64,000 nt of DNA from Paenibacillus sp. J23TS9 (GCF_018403225.1 NZ_BOSG01000004.1:248001-312000); one strand, 5' to 3'. Shown: positions 34,349-42,112, numbered from the stretch's first letter. Program-made: numbers and translations. Notes: a model not told the origin generated them from the letters alone.

Positions 34349-35359
34349 CTACTCCGTAAGTTTAGCCGCTGCTGCTTTCAGAAACTCAATTTTGCTGAAT
34401 GCGGTTCCGCCTTGCATGAGCGGATCAACCACATTCACAAAAGCTTTACCGTTTTTGAATGCGTTCAGGCTCTTGATTATCGGGTCCTTTTGGAAATCTT
34501 CAAGCGCATTGGGTGTATCTTTATTTTCATCAGGCAAGGATTGAATGAACAGAACATCCGGATTCAACTCGGCGATTTTCTCCTTCGAGATCAGCTCCTG
34601 GGCTTTAGCGGCTTTGACTTCAGCAGGTGCAGTAAGTCCAAGATCCTCGTAGAGCACCGGGTTGAAGAATACCTTTTCCGGATATATGTAGAGCTCACCG
34701 GCGCGAATCCGTATCGCAAGAACCTTCTTATCCTTCAAGGTATCGCCAATTTGGGCTTTGGTTGCTTCCAAATCCGATTTATACTTTGCAATTTCCTGTT
34801 CCGCCTGCTCCTGCTTTCCACTGAGCTCTCCCAGCAGTCTCAGATTCGCTTCCCAATTGGTTGACACATGGGAATACGGGATGGTCGGCGCAATTTTTTT
34901 GGTCTTCTCAATCACTTCAGGCTTAAACTTGGTTGAACTCAGAATTACATCCGGCTTGAGCGATAGAATGGTTTCGAAATTCGGCTCCATTTTTTCACCG
35001 ACGGATTTGGCATTCTTGGTGATGGACTCGAACAGCGGCGGGAATTTACCGGAAAACGTGATGGCTCCGACCGGATTCACATCAAGGACAATCGAATCCT
35101 CCATGGCTTCAACAGCACCTGTAATAACGATACGTTCTATATGGGAAGGAAGCGTGTATTCCTGATCCAGGTATTTCACAACTCTTGTATCTGATGAGGC
35201 TGGTGGCTCCTCCGATTTTTCAGCAGACTTTCCTTCTGTGGCTGTTTGATTCGTGCTTGTCGACGCAGCAGGCTCTGATGATGGATTCTCTTTCCCGCAA
35301 GCTGACAAAATCACCGCAAGCATTAAAAACACCCCTGTTAAAAGCTTCATTCTTTTCAT
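34349..35359 (-). CDS. Ferric-siderophore binding lipoprotein (FeuA-like)
   Basis: 336 aa. Signal peptide with lipobox LMLAVILSACGK (Cys about residue 20), a Ser/Thr/Glu-rich linker, then a class III helical-backbone binding fold: VKYLDQEYTLPSHIERIV, LKPDVILSSTKF, NPDVLFIQS. The start at 35359 is preferred over 35392 because it gives a normal lipoprotein signal. It is controlled by a Fur box on its promoter and followed by both permease genes. Confidence 0.9.
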   Translation of the reverse strand: MKRMKLLTGVFLMLAVILSACGKENPSSEPAASTSTNQTATEGKSAEKSEEPPASSDTRVVKYLDQEYTLPSHIERIVITGAVEAMEDSIVLDVNPVGAITFSGKFPPLFESITKNAKSVGEKMEPNFETILSLKPDVILSSTKFKPEVIEKTKKIAPTIPYSHVSTNWEANLRLLGELSGKQEQAEQEIAKYKSDLEATKAQIGDTLKDKKVLAIRIRAGELYIYPEKVFFNPVLYEDLGLTAPAEVKAAKAQELISKEKIAELNPDVLFIQSLPDENKDTPNALEDFQKDPIIKSLNAFKNGKAFVNVVDPLMQGGTAFSKIEFLKAAAAKLTE

Positions 35360-35399
35360 TTCTCTCTGATTTCTCCCTTCGACGGTTCCCACTTTAATT

Positions 35400-35418
35400 G
35401 ATAATGATTATCATTATT
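35400..35418. promoter_or_regulatory. Fur box of the siderophore uptake operon
   Basis: GATAATGATTATCATTATT matches the 19-bp Fur consensus at 17 positions. A minus-strand TTGACC (35435-35440) lies upstream with AATAAT inside the box as likely -10, so Fur binding would block transcription. Confidence 0.85.
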
Positions 35419-35467
35419 GATAGTAAAGGAGGATGGTCAAATACACCATGGACAATTCCCCGATTTC

Positions 35468-37093
35468 TCATGGACTTTTTCCGGTTAACAGCGCAGCCGC
35501 TGACTCTGCCATTTGCTCCATAGCAACGGGAGAGTACTCGCGCCACGGATAGGAAGTAATGAGATGCAATCCGCCCTTCTTAACCGCAGGCAATGACAGC
35601 CATTCCGGCGAGGATGACAGGCTTTTCCAAAATGCTAAAGTCTCCGAATCCTGCCTGACTAAGACCAGAATATGCTCCGCCTCCATCTTCCCGAGATCCT
35701 CCACGGTTAAACGGGAAAGCTCGGACACATCTTCCGGAAGGGAGAGCATAATGCAGCCCAGCAGCTTGCTTAGCACTTCATTAACCGCGCGGCTGTTATT
35801 TAGAGCGAGTCGGTTTTCATAAACACGTGCGGCTATGAGTCTGGGATGCTGTATATGCCGGGAGACATGCTGGTGCAGCAATTTCATTTTCCGGGAAAAG
35901 AACTTCAGCCATTGTTCCGCTTCCTCCGTTCTATCCAGCCATCCGGCGAGCGCTCTGAGTTCATCTTCCCAGTTCTCCGTTTCAAGCGAGAGCTCGTATA
36001 CGGGTGCAATTTGTTTGAGCCTTTCCTTCTCCCAGGACTCCAGCTCTTTCATGCATATAATCCGTTCCGGCTGTGCCGCAGCGAGCTTGTCCAGATTGGC
36101 TGCTTTATTGTGATTCTGGCGGTAAGCATCCAGATGCACGGGAATTTCAGGCCCAAGCGAGTGGTACTCTGCAGACCATTTAGGATGAAGGGGAGCAGCA
36201 TAAGGGATGATTTGTAGAGGCGTAAGATACCCAAGCAGTGAGGTGGAGCCGTACAGGGCTATTCTATTGGTTCTCTTCTTGATATAGGCCGAGGGAGACA
36301 GGCCAAATTCCTTCTTAAACTTTCTACTGAAATAGAACTCATCTTTATACCCCACCAAATGCGCGATTTCCTTAAGCAGGGTTTCCGAGCCCAGCATCAG
36401 TTGCTTGGCTTTGTTCATCCTTACGTATCCCAAATAGTCTACAACACTGCGGCCATAGGTCTTCTTGAACATATCCGCAAAATAGTTCGAACTGAAATCG
36501 GCCACCTCTGCCAGCTGGTCTATCGTGAGGTCCTCGCTGTAATGCTCTTCCAGAAATATTTTGGCACGTTCCAATGCCTGAATTTTATCGTTTTTAGAAT
36601 CGCTGCTGCTTTCCGCTATGAGCTCAAACAGCAGTTCCTGAAAATCGAGCTGGGCACGCCAACGTTTAATATCATCAACATGATGAAACTCCTTGTAAAC
36701 CTTGCGGCAGATCGAATGAAGTCTTTCCGCAGAACTTAACACCGTCCCTTCTTCCCGGATCATCCATGCACCCGTCTCGACTTCAAGAAGCCTTTCTCTC
36801 TGTAAAAGATCTGCATGATAGAAACTGAAATTAAAAACTGCGACGGATACTGGCTCCGAGCCGTATCCGCTCACTCCGAATGTTCTTCCTCCAGGACATA
36901 AATACACGCAGCCCTCGCCCATCCGTATGATCCGATCTCCCAGTTCAAGATCAGCTTCTCCCTTCAGAAGTATAATCAAGGCACTCTGCACGGCCAGCTG
37001 ATGTGCGAGGCGCAGCCCCATCTCATGAAAGAACTCCACATTCCATAGCCTGGCAGTCAAATTATGCAGCTTCACACTGCTTTCATGTATCAT
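35468..37093 (-). CDS. AraC-family activator fused to a siderophore-binding-like domain (Btr-like)
   Basis: 541 aa. An N-terminal cupin-like part, an AraC double HTH (about residues 168-270: DLTIDQLAEVADFSSNYFAD and LLKEIAHLVGYKDEFYFSRK), and a C-terminal domain resembling periplasmic ferri-siderophore binding proteins (PERIICMKELE, GGLHLITSYPWREYSPVAME). The same design is known for B. subtilis Btr, which senses ferric bacillibactin and activates feu. It lies upstream of the uptake genes on the same strand and has its own Fur box. Confidence 0.9.
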   Translation of the reverse strand: MIHESSVKLHNLTARLWNVEFFHEMGLRLAHQLAVQSALIILLKGEADLELGDRIIRMGEGCVYLCPGGRTFGVSGYGSEPVSVAVFNFSFYHADLLQRERLLEVETGAWMIREEGTVLSSAERLHSICRKVYKEFHHVDDIKRWRAQLDFQELLFELIAESSSDSKNDKIQALERAKIFLEEHYSEDLTIDQLAEVADFSSNYFADMFKKTYGRSVVDYLGYVRMNKAKQLMLGSETLLKEIAHLVGYKDEFYFSRKFKKEFGLSPSAYIKKRTNRIALYGSTSLLGYLTPLQIIPYAAPLHPKWSAEYHSLGPEIPVHLDAYRQNHNKAANLDKLAAAQPERIICMKELESWEKERLKQIAPVYELSLETENWEDELRALAGWLDRTEEAEQWLKFFSRKMKLLHQHVSRHIQHPRLIAARVYENRLALNNSRAVNEVLSKLLGCIMLSLPEDVSELSRLTVEDLGKMEAEHILVLVRQDSETLAFWKSLSSSPEWLSLPAVKKGGLHLITSYPWREYSPVAMEQMAESAAALLTGKSP

Positions 37094-37116
37094 TAATCAA
37101 TGTACCGCCTTTTATT

Positions 37117-37135
37117 GAGAATGGTTATCATTATC
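37117..37135. promoter_or_regulatory. Fur box of the AraC/Btr-like gene
   Basis: GAGAATGGTTATCATTATC matches the Fur consensus at 16 of 19 positions, 24 bp before the start codon. Confidence 0.8.
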
Positions 37136-37219
37136 ATATAGTAGCTATCATATCATAATCGTCCTGCCCTGAGATGAAAAGTTATACATTGGAAACCATG
37201 TTTTATTTCCTACTATATA

Positions 37220-37254
37220 AATAAAACAGCCCGTCCGGAATGGCATCAGGCTGT
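37220..37254 (-). terminator. Second terminator behind the tRNA cluster
   Basis: ACAGCC (37226-37231) pairs with GGCTGT (37249-37254); the minus strand continues TTTTATTTAT. Confidence 0.65.
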
Positions 37255-37263
37255 CTATAAAAC

Positions 37264-37299
37264 AAAAAGAAGCACCCGCTTTCGCGAATGCTTCTTTTT
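37264..37299. terminator. Terminator of the Glu-Lys-Leu tRNA operon
   Basis: AAGAAGCA (37267-37274) pairs with TGCTTCTT (37289-37296) with inner CGC/GCG pairs; T-tract TTTTTG on minus. Confidence 0.85.
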
Positions 37300-37303
37300 A
37301 GTA

Positions 37304-37386
37304 TGCGGTAGAGAGGACTCGAACCTCCACGGGCATACGCCCACTACCCCCTCAAGATAGCGTGTCTGCCATTCCACCACTACCGC
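37304..37386 (-). tRNA. tRNA-Leu (GAG)
   Basis: Same fold and anticodon loop TTGAGGG as the gene at 23541; class II variable arm GGGCGTATGCCCGT. CCA not encoded. Last gene of the Glu-Lys-Leu cluster. Confidence 0.95.
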
Positions 37387-37416
37387 ATGTATAAGGGAAA
37401 TTTCCTGAAATAAAAC

Positions 37417-37492
37417 TGGTGAGCCATGAAGGACTCGAACCTTCGACACCCTGATTAAAAGTCAGGTGCTCTACCAACTGAGCTAATGGCTC
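37417..37492 (-). tRNA. tRNA-Lys (TTT)
   Basis: Minus strand GAGCCAT acceptor, D-arm TAGCTCAGTTGGTAGAGCA, anticodon loop CTTTTAA (TTT), T-arm GAAGGTTCGAGTCCTTC, CCA encoded. Confidence 0.97.
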
Positions 37493-37522
37493 TCGCTGAC
37501 TCACTAGGATGTGTGCCATAAG

Positions 37523-37638
37523 TATAAATGGTGACCCGTAGGGGATACTCTCTCTTCGTTCGAGACTGCGATGCAGTGCTAACGAAGTTCCTGCTCCGAC
37601 GAACCCTTGTGGGCTCTCATCCCCCATCGAAGCTGCAA
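37523..37638 (-). repeat. tRNA-tail element behind tRNA-Glu
   Basis: The last 19 bases of tRNA-Glu plus its 3' flank are repeated exactly: 37639-37662 (in the gene) and 37523-37546, a 24-bp direct repeat 116 bp apart. On the minus strand the second copy is preceded by a 53-nt core (37599-37547) running TCGGAGCA...GCATCGCAGTCTCG...GTAT that joins the tRNA tail within its T-arm. The core folds as CTTCGTT/AACGAAG around CTGC/GCAG. The same core is found in the array behind tRNA-Ser. No integrase gene is present. Confidence 0.7.
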
Positions 37639-37644
37639 TATAAA

Positions 37645-37719
37645 TGGTGACCCGTAGGGGATTCGAACCCCTGTTACCTCCGTGAAAGGGAGGTGTCTTA
37701 ACCCCTTGACCAACGGGCC
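37645..37719 (-). tRNA. tRNA-Glu (TTC)
   Basis: Minus strand GGCCCGT acceptor, anticodon loop CTTTCAC (TTC), T-arm AGGGGTTCGAATCCCCT, CCA encoded. First tRNA of the cluster. Confidence 0.97.
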
Positions 37720-37889
37720 ATATCAACAAAGCGTGACAACAAAAATTATCTTACCAGAATTTTTGGGACATGACAAGTACTTTTTTTGATTTATTCCTCT
37801 TACCTGCAAAGCGTTATTTTTTTTCAAATGGCACTCAGACCAATTTTGACTAAACGATCGGCGCAATGATATTTAAATAACAGTCTTTT

Positions 37890-38219
37890 TCAAGTACCAA
37901 CAGTTTTCTTCATCTGTATCGCAGAAACGAGATACACAATAAGAACTGCACCAAAGAGGTTCCAAATACTCGGTATTGACACGATTGATAGATAAAGACC
38001 AAAAGGCAAAGACCAAACAAACACAATAAACATTAAGATTCGATTTTTCAAAAACGAAGTTACAATGCCAACAAAAGCGGGAAGAATCAACATTATATAA
38101 ATGACATTAATCGTTCTAATATTCGGTGGTGTAGTTGAATATGGATTCCAATACAAAAAAACAGCACTCAAAATAATGCATCCGATGGAAGCAACTAAGC
38201 CGAGAAAAGAACTTTTCAT
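37890..38219 (-). CDS. Small membrane protein, unknown
   Basis: 109 aa with three to four hydrophobic helices (LVASIGCIILSAVFLYW, VIYIMLILPAFVGIVTSF, MFIVFVWSLPFGLYLSI, FGAVLIVYLVSAI) and a short basic tail. The ATG follows GGGAGGTC. No family recognised. GC content is lower than the surroundings, as elsewhere between the two tRNA clusters. Confidence 0.65.
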   Translation of the reverse strand: MKSSFLGLVASIGCIILSAVFLYWNPYSTTPPNIRTINVIYIMLILPAFVGIVTSFLKNRILMFIVFVWSLPFGLYLSIVSIPSIWNLFGAVLIVYLVSAIQMKKTVGT

Positions 38220-38393
38220 TGAAAGACCTCCCTACTTAATATTAAGCAAATCATCTCCGACTAAAGTTTAACATAGCCTTTCTAATACAAATGCATAAGT
38301 TTGACGCTGCCAAGGCATCTTATGATTGGCTTTACACATAAAAAGGATTGAACCGGATCCTGCCTAAAAAACAAATAAAGGAGAATTATACTT

Positions 38394-38603
38394 ATGGCTA
38401 AACCCGATGACCGTTCCGACAACGCGGAGAAAATCCAAGACTCGATCAGCAACACTCGCGAAAACATTCAGGAAACGAATCATTACCTGGATGAGCATGC
38501 AGATGAAATCTCCGGACAAGAACAGCAAAATCTTGAGCATAAAAATGCTAAACGCGAAAAAGCAATCGAAGGTTTTGAGGAAGAATACCAGGACGAAAAG
38601 TAA
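38394..38603 (+). CDS. tlp: Small acid-soluble spore protein Tlp
   Basis: 69 aa, very hydrophilic. KPDDRSDNAEKIQDSISNT, then ENIQETNHYLDE and KNAKREKAIEGFEEE, match the Tlp family of spore core proteins made in the forespore. AAAGGAG precedes the start. A clear sign of an endospore former. Confidence 0.93.
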   Translation: MAKPDDRSDNAEKIQDSISNTRENIQETNHYLDEHADEISGQEQQNLEHKNAKREKAIEGFEEEYQDEK

Positions 38604-38631
38604 GGTGGACTCAAAGCCCCTCTCTTCCCTG

Positions 38632-38672
38632 TTCAAGAAGCTCCCAACCGGTAACGGTGGGAGCTTCTTGAA
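38632..38672 (+). terminator. Terminator-like hairpin after tlp
   Basis: TTCAAGAAGCTCCCA pairs perfectly with TGGGAGCTTCTTGAA; no T-tract follows on plus. Confidence 0.55.
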
Positions 38673-38754
38673 GATGTATATCCAAACGGAGATATGACCG
38701 GCTTCAAAATCCAAAAAAGAGGGGATGCATTTGCCGTTCCCCGTCTCCCCTCCT

Positions 38755-39180
38755 TTACTCCACTGGAAACTCCCAGGAGGGATTCCAGACGATTTCCCAC
38801 AAATGCCCATCAGGGTCCTGAAAATAGCCTGAGTACCCTCCCCAGAACGTATCATGTGCCGGGGAGGTGATCGTGGCTCCTGCCAGACGCGCCTGTTCCA
38901 TCACTTGGTCGACCGCCGCTTTGCTGGCGACGTTGTGGCCGATCGTAAACTCCGCACTGCTCGGTGCGGTACTCACGATGTTAGCATCGTGGATAAGGTC
39001 GCCCCTTTTCCAGATAGCCAGCTTTATGCCGGCCTGAAAGTCAAAGAACGCGACGGCGCCGTGCTCAAATTCTGTTCCGATAATGCCTTCCGTGGGCAGC
39101 CCCAGGCCATCCCGGTAAAAGATCAGCGCTCTTTCCAAATCGTCTACCCCCAGGGTCAAGACGGATATACTTGGATTCAT
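38755..39180 (-). CDS. VOC-family (glyoxalase/bleomycin-resistance-like) protein
   Basis: 141 aa. N-terminal VLTLGVDDLERALIFYRDGL and C-terminal GYFQDPDGHLWEIVWNP carry the paired beta-alpha-beta-beta-beta modules and metal-ligand positions (Glu in WEIVW). Start ATG 39180 follows AAAGGAGGA. Substrate unknown; a dioxygenase or glyoxalase-like role is possible. Confidence 0.88.
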   Translation of the reverse strand: MNPSISVLTLGVDDLERALIFYRDGLGLPTEGIIGTEFEHGAVAFFDFQAGIKLAIWKRGDLIHDANIVSTAPSSAEFTIGHNVASKAAVDQVMEQARLAGATITSPAHDTFWGGYSGYFQDPDGHLWEIVWNPSWEFPVE

Positions 39181-39369
39181 AATGAAATATCCTCCTTTAA
39201 TGAATATTTGGTTATAGGCACAAAAAAATGCACCTCGCAAATCGATCCAATGAGCACATGCCAATCGTGTGTATTAACCATTGATCATCTTAAGAGATGC
39301 ATTTTAATTAGAAAGTTTTGCTGTGCCTGCGGTAAGTAACAAGTATGTAAAGAGATAAGTTGACCACAA

Positions 39370-39480
39370 GAATTCACGACAGCCTATGCCAAGGAATACA
39401 ATCACCGCGGATATTCTCATAACGGCTTGGAATCCTTTGAATTCTACAGGATGACCTATGATTTTTTAACAATTTTATAA
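39370..39480 (+). pseudogene. Possible transposase C-terminal remnant
   Basis: After a stop codon the plus frame reads EFTTAYAKEYNHRGYSHNGL, then ESFEFYRMTYDFLTIL and a stop. The YNHR..H.GL-like pattern resembles the C-terminal end of DDE transposases of the IS3-like type. Nothing upstream extends it. Weak call, but the location beside low-GC genes fits a decayed insertion. Confidence 0.35.
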
Positions 39481-39747
39481 GTAAGGAAGTGTAACTTTCA
39501 ATATGGCTAGGCTGATAAAGACGGCAAATAGCACGATAATAGGTACAATTATTATTTTGTTTGGTAAAATGATGAATTTATTCATTATTCCAATAGACAG
39601 TGATACCATTAGTAAAAATAAGATAAAGCAAGGAATAAACAATTTGCTTTTTTTGCTATAGAAAATATAAGTTAGATACTCTGTTCCACAAAAAGCGATG
39701 ATCATTACTGAAAATATGCCAATAAGATTGCGTATGTTTTTTACCAT
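39475..39747 (-). CDS. Small three-helix membrane protein, unknown
   Basis: 90 aa, markedly AT-rich codons. Three or four membrane helices: LIGIFSVMIIAFCGTEYL, LFIPCFILFLLMVSLSIGI, IIIVPIIVLFAVFISLAIL. It directly follows the frameshifted secreted-protein gene on the same strand (27 bp). It could be an immunity protein for it (inference). No family recognised. Confidence 0.6.
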   Translation of the reverse strand: MVKNIRNLIGIFSVMIIAFCGTEYLTYIFYSKKSKLFIPCFILFLLMVSLSIGIMNKFIILPNKIIIVPIIVLFAVFISLAILKVTLPYL

Positions 39748-39774
39748 ATTCCACCACCTTGATGTAATAAAGGG

Positions 39775-40391
39775 CTATAAAATTTTTATCCCAATAACGT
39801 TACCTAATGCGGTACCCCCAGCACCAACAGCAACTAATTGAAGTAAATCTGAAAAAGTATTATAACTAGCACTTGCTGCTAAAATGGTTGCCGCGGTATC
39901 CCAAGTAATGTAGTCTACTTCTAAAGTATATGTGTCGGATAGAACTTCAGCTAATGTTAAAGGAGAATGACCACTTGTTGTATCACGAAGCCATGCAATT
40001 CCGACATCTCCTGAATATGAGCGATTATTTGAAAGATCAGACATGGGAGACACGGACAGTTGTTGGGTTTCGGCTGCTTTAATTTCATCCATAGCTTTTT
40101 GGAATTTTAAAAAGGCTAAGCCGTCCAATCCATGACGGATTTCATCTTCGGTAAATCCTCAGCCTGAACGGTATACGCCTTTTCAAATAAAACATCGGCC
40201 TCTTCGATAGATAGTGCTTTAATTTGTTCATTATCAAGGTCAACAAGTTCCTGAACATATTTGCCAATAGCTGAATAGGGATCACGTTCTGCAAATGCTG
40301 GTATTGCCAATGAAAGGCTTAAAGACAATACAAGCGCAAAACTCATTATTTTTGTACGAACCCTCTTCTGAGGGTTCTCATCCCTTTGCAC
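39775..40391 (-). pseudogene. Frameshifted secreted protein gene
   Basis: Two overlapping frames make one protein of about 200 aa. Part 1: VRTKIMSFALVLSLSLSLAI-PAFA signal peptide, then ERDPYSAIGKYVQELVDLDN up to AEDL. Part 2, one base out of frame: TEDEIRHGLDGLAFLKFQKA through a hydrophobic end, AVGAGGTALGNVIGIKIL. Inserting one base near 40150 joins them smoothly. The 5' end is also odd: the first codons of the open frame (QRDENPQKR) are made of tRNA-tail repeat sequence, so the native start may be lost. Toxin-like C-terminus is inference. Confidence 0.6.
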
Positions 40392-40907
40392 AAAAAAGCT
40401 CCCGGCGCTTTCGCGCGGGAGCTCTTGCGATGTTATTGCTAGAACGGAGAGAGAGGGATACCCTCCCTCCGGTCGGGACTGCGATGCGGATCCTACCGAT
40501 GCTTATGCTTCGACGCCCCCTCTTCGAGGCTTCTCATCCCTTTGCAAAAAAGCTCCCAGCCGCTAATCGCGGTGGGAGCTTCATGTTGTATTTCGAACGG
40601 AGAGAGAGGGATACCCTCCCTTCGGTCGGGACTGCGATGCTATTCCTACCGATGCCTATGCTCCGACGAACCCTCTCCTGAGGGTTCTCATCCCTTTGCA
40701 CAAAAAAGCTCCCGGCGCTTTCGCGCGGGAGCTCTTGCGATGTTATTGCTAGAACGGAGAGAGAGGGATACCCTCCCTCCGGTCGGGACTGCGATGCGGA
40801 TCCTACCGATGCTTATGCTCCGACGCCCCCTCTTCGAGGCTTCTCATCCCTTTGCAAAAAAGCTCCCAGCCGCTAATCGCGGGGGGAGCTTCGTGTTGTA
40901 TTCCGAA
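40356..40907 (-). repeat. Array of four tRNA-tail elements behind tRNA-Ser
   Basis: A 310-bp unit is tandemly duplicated (40356 onward repeats at 40666 onward); each half consists of two related 153-157-bp units. Each unit, read on the minus strand, has a terminator hairpin (40861-40890, 40707-40733, 40551-40580, 40397-40423), AAAGGGATGAGA, a core GTCGGAGCA...GCATCGCAGTCCCGACCG and then a copy of the tRNA-Ser 3' end ATCCCTCTCTCTCCGTTC (tail copies end at 40755, 40598, 40445). The last unit breaks off at 40355. Reading frames here are spurious. Confidence 0.8.
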
Positions 40908-40996
40908 CGGAGAGAGAGGGATTCGAACCCTCGCACCGCTTACGCAGTCTAACCCCTTAGCAGAGGGTCCCCTTATAGCCACTTGGGTATCTCTCC
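40908..40996 (-). tRNA. tRNA-Ser (GCT)
   Basis: Minus strand GGAGAGA/TCTCTCC acceptor, anticodon loop CTGCTAA (GCT) on stem ACCCT/GGGGT, long variable arm, T-arm GAGGGTTCGAATCCCTC. CCA not encoded. Confidence 0.95.
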
Positions 40997-41003
40997 AAGA
41001 AAA

Positions 41004-41079
41004 TGGCTCCCCGAACAGGACTCGAACCTGTGACAACTCGATTAACAGTCGAGTGCTCTACCAACTGAGCTATCAGGGA
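41004..41079 (-). tRNA. tRNA-Asn (GTT)
   Basis: Minus strand TCCCTGA acceptor, anticodon loop CTGTTAA (GTT), T-arm ACAGGTTCGAGTCCTGT, GCCA end encoded. Seven bases upstream of tRNA-Ser. Confidence 0.97.
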
Positions 41080-41110
41080 ACGTTTACAAATGGTAACAAT
41101 CAATAATTTA

Positions 41111-41599
41111 TCATGATTTCTTAGGGGAGTCAAGCGTCTGCTGTTGAAGTTTCCCCCTGCATTTTCCGCACCGGAAACGTCTCGTATCAACCTTGCGTTT
41201 ACGCATGTATTTCATACCGCAATCCCGGCAAATAAGTACATAGCGGTATGGCTGCACCTTTCTTCCGCCGCGATTCGGCAGTGAGCTGCAGAATCGGCTC
41301 CCTCCCACATGCTGCAGCAGCTGTTTGAAATCCGGATCACGGTGCTTGTACCCTCTTCCAGCCAAATGCAGATGATAGTGGCAGAGCTCATGCTTGATGA
41401 TTTTCTCCACTTCTTCCCTGCCGTTTTCCTCCAGCTGATGGGGATTAATCTCAATATGATGGCTTTTGGTAAAATATCGCCCTCCGGTGGAGGACAGTCT
41501 CTTATTAAAGGTCGCCTGATGCCGGAAAGGCACGCCAAAGCTATCCAGCGACACGTTTTCCACCCAGGCCTGCAATTCGTCATTGCTCATGATTGGCAT
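41111..41599 (-). CDS. SprT-like zinc metalloprotease-family protein (YdcK-like)
   Basis: 162 aa. The zinc motif KHELCHYHLHL (HExxH) is intact, followed by the SprT zinc ribbon with CRDCGMKYMRKRK and CGKCRGKLQ. Bacterial members are of unknown role. Start ATG 41599 follows AGGA; the frame opens further upstream. In B. subtilis the ydcK gene lies beside cmpA, as here. Confidence 0.9.
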   Translation of the reverse strand: MPIMSNDELQAWVENVSLDSFGVPFRHQATFNKRLSSTGGRYFTKSHHIEINPHQLEENGREEVEKIIKHELCHYHLHLAGRGYKHRDPDFKQLLQHVGGSRFCSSLPNRGGRKVQPYRYVLICRDCGMKYMRKRKVDTRRFRCGKCRGKLQQQTLDSPKKS

Positions 41600-41761
41600 A
41601 GCTCTTGTCCTACTTCCTTTCCGCTTTCCTCCTGGCGGCATGCTTGAAACGCACAGGAATCCTACTTGAATTTTAACTTCTGCCTAAGCTACACTGTCAA
41701 GTAAAGGATTAACTTTGCATCGACAAGCTAGCAGCAAGTATGGAGGGGGAAACTAAACATT

Positions 41762-42112
41762 ATGCCAAACATGCGTTACGTCATTTTGCAGCTGGGAGAC
41801 AAGCTTCAATACGTGGAGATGCCTGCCGATTACGCTTATCAGCTCAGTGCGCTGAACCTAAGACTCAATAAAGAGATCAGTAAGCTCACCGCACAAGGTA
41901 CACCTGAACTGCCACTCGCCGTTGCTGAGTGCGAACAGCTCGAGCTGCTGCAGGAAAATTCCATCATTGTCAGCGGTCTCGATTACATTAACGAACTGGA
42001 GCAATCCTTTGCTTCCCTGAACGAAACAAATTACCCGCTGATCTCCCTGCTCACGGAAATTCGTGCGCTGCAGGCGCAGCTGGAGCAATGGTACGAAGAA
42101 GAATTCGTATAA
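41762..42112 (+). CDS. Hypothetical protein between sprT-like and cmpA
   Basis: 116 aa, acidic, mostly helical with leucine-rich repeats of heptad character (ALNLRLNKEISKL; ISLLTEIRALQAQLEQW), starting MPNMRYVILQLGDKLQYVEM. TGGAGGGGGA lies upstream of the ATG. No family recognised; coiled-coil interactions are plausible. Confidence 0.7.
   Translation: MPNMRYVILQLGDKLQYVEMPADYAYQLSALNLRLNKEISKLTAQGTPELPLAVAECEQLELLQENSIIVSGLDYINELEQSFASLNETNYPLISLLTEIRALQAQLEQWYEEEFV

Noticed and set aside
37352..37729. Minus-strand frame of 125 codons
   Set aside because: Runs through tRNA-Glu, tRNA-Lys and part of tRNA-Leu.
39226..39304. Imperfect 11-bp inverted repeat (AAATGCACCTC and GAGATGCATTT)
   Set aside because: Could mark ends of a tiny mobile element, but one mismatch, no target duplication seen and a long loop make it too weak.
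40356..40907. CRISPR array
   Set aside because: Repeats are long (153-157 bp), near identical throughout, and have no short-repeat/unique-spacer pattern; no cas genes are near.
40295..41036. Several open frames on both strands with repeats of RRERDTLPPVGTAM- and GMRSLEEGA-like sequence
   Set aside because: They are produced by the tRNA-tail repeat array and the tRNA-Ser gene; no ribosome binding sites and no independent coding signal.
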